Origin: JAGRCP01 sp942490705
Lineage (GTDB): Bacteria > Chloroflexota > Anaerolineae > Caldilineales > Caldilineaceae
Assembly (NCBI GenBank): GCA_942490705.1
Contig: CALNXY010000002.1
Coordinates: 62,001-126,000 of the forward strand
Reading direction: 5' to 3'
DNA: 64,000 bases
This document shows positions 63,173-64,000 of this stretch, piece after piece. The stretch's first letter is position 1. The number at the start of each line of letters is the position of its first letter. Position numbers and translations under genes: made by a program. The notes under the pieces are model-generated. The model saw only the letters and a program-made list of their open reading frames with translations. It had not been told where the DNA came from and did not search any database.

Positions 63173-64000
63173 ATGGCAGAAAATTCCACGAGTGGAGCGA
63201 TACCGAGCGTACCGGAAGCCGCATATCCGGATTCCAAACGAAGTCTGTGGTCATGGGCTGGCCGAGGCTTCTGGCTCCTGACCGTCCTGGCGACCATTTT
63301 GCTTGCACTCCTCTCACTGCTCCCACTCTACTGGATGATCATCGGGTCCTTCAAAATTCAGACAAACGCAATGGCCGTGCCGCCAGAATTCTGGCCGTCA
63401 AACCCGACGCTTGAGAACTGGGAACGGCTGCTTTTCGGCAGCAGCCCCACGTGGCGCTGGTTCGCAAATAGCTTCGTCGTTGCCTCACTGTCAGCTATGT
63501 TTGCCGTCTTGACCAGTGCCCTGGCCGGGTATTCGTTTGGCAAGAAGGTATTTCCTGGGCGCAATTTTCTCTTTTGGCTGATCATTATCACGATGATGCT
63601 CCCCAAACAGATCTCGCTCATTCCGCTCTTTATTCTGATGCGCAGACTTGATTGGTTTAACACTTATCAGGGGCTGATTGTGCCATGGGTTGCCTATCCT
63701 TTTGGGATCTTTCTCTTCAAGCAATATATGCAGTCCATCCCCAGTGAGTTGCTCGATGCTGCGCGCATAGATGGCGCCGGCGAGTTGCGCACCTTCTTCG
63801 GCATTGTGCTTCCCCTCTCTAAACCGGCGGTTGGCGCACTGGCGATCTTTGCCTTTGTCGCGGCCTGGAATGATTTTCTTTGGCAGTTGATTCTGGTCAC
63901 AAAAGAGACCATGTTTACGCTGCCGGTAGGCGTCTCCAAATTGGTTAGCTCGCTGACCAGCTTCAATCTGGGCCTGGCTATGGCCGGCGCAACGTTCGCT
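63173..64000 (+). CDS. ABC transporter permease, MalG/UgpE type (cut by window end)
   Basis: At least 276 residues, running off the window. The N-terminus is polar for ~25 residues, then helix TVLATILLALLSLLPLYWMI; LAGYSFGKKVFPGRNFLFWL, and the EAA motif LDAARIDGAGELRTFFGIVL follows, with a further helix AIFAFVAAWNDFLWQLILVT. It forms the CUT1 heterodimer with the preceding permease. Truncated at 64000, so the stop is not seen. Confidence 0.88.
   Translation, partial: MAENSTSGAIPSVPEAAYPDSKRSLWSWAGRGFWLLTVLATILLALLSLLPLYWMIIGSFKIQTNAMAVPPEFWPSNPTLENWERLLFGSSPTWRWFANSFVVASLSAMFAVLTSALAGYSFGKKVFPGRNFLFWLIIITMMLPKQISLIPLFILMRRLDWFNTYQGLIVPWVAYPFGIFLFKQYMQSIPSELLDAARIDGAGELRTFFGIVLPLSKPAVGALAIFAFVAAWNDFLWQLILVTKETMFTLPVGVSKLVSSLTSFNLGLAMAGATFA

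Overview
The window looks like a chromosomal segment of a Chloroflexota bacterium, probably of the Caldilineae/Anaerolineae kind. This is an inference from proline/threonine-rich (TPTP) lipoproteins, solute-binding lipoproteins with long Ala/Glu-rich linkers, several ABC sugar importers with GntR-type regulators, a reversed PyrF-PyrE fusion, and GC-rich DNA with short intergenic repeat families. No rRNA, CRISPR array, prophage or intact insertion sequence was seen.

Layout. 0-5.5 kb: pyrF-pyrE fusion, SRP RNA, tRNA-Ser(GGA), hemD, a patatin-like lipase and a threonine-dehydratase-like enzyme. 5.4-12 kb: YjbQ, a two-component system (response regulator, then sensor kinase) beside a small secreted protein, a methyltransferase, a GNAT acetyltransferase, inorganic pyrophosphatase and an MFS transporter. 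12-23 kb: a class V aminotransferase with a threonine aldolase, a four-domain S1 protein, a divergent glmS ribozyme upstream of glmS, a TPTP lipoprotein, an SH3-domain envelope protein and L33. 22.7-26.2 kb: hisZ-hisG-(RmlC-like)-mtnP. 26.5-31 kb: miscellaneous genes including a BON / ferritin-like / DUF2188 trio and an orphan LuxR regulator with a degenerate receiver. 32-35.1 kb: GntR-GH4-PfkB glycoside operon. 35.2-36.9 kb: an ABC-exporter remnant, a Ser/Thr kinase and a lone cNMP-binding domain. 37-48.5 kb: a rhamnose operon (RhaTPQS-type importer, DUF4037 protein, UroD-like protein, GH78-like rhamnosidase, class II aldolase, RhaI isomerase). 48.7-64 kb: a large divergent catabolic cluster.

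How the genes work together. In the rhamnose operon a GH78-like enzyme would release L-rhamnose, the importer take it up, RhaI isomerise it and the class II aldolase cleave the phosphorylated ketose. No FGGY rhamnulokinase is visible, and two proteins of unknown role (DUF4037, UroD-like) are embedded in the operon. The 48.7-64 kb cluster combines a leftward operon (two SDR dehydrogenases, M19 dipeptidase, amidohydrolase, DSD1-type PLP enzyme), a rightward operon (GSA-type class III aminotransferase, DapA-type lyase, HpaI aldolase, M24 peptidase), a FadR-type regulator, a second DapA-type lyase and a CUT1-type ABC importer cut by the window end.

The most interesting signals: (1) a 29-bp partly palindromic motif found three times, in the divergent promoter region of the 53.7 kb operons and over the promoter of the FadR-type gene, which suggests one regulon for an unrecognised, probably amino- or hydroxy-acid-type substrate; (2) a glmS self-cleaving ribozyme candidate with an inserted two-hairpin domain; (3) a 75-bp intergenic repeat with inverted ends in three copies; (4) the rhamnose operon with UroD-like and DUF4037 members; (5) a LuxR-type regulator that has lost the receiver phosphorylation residues.
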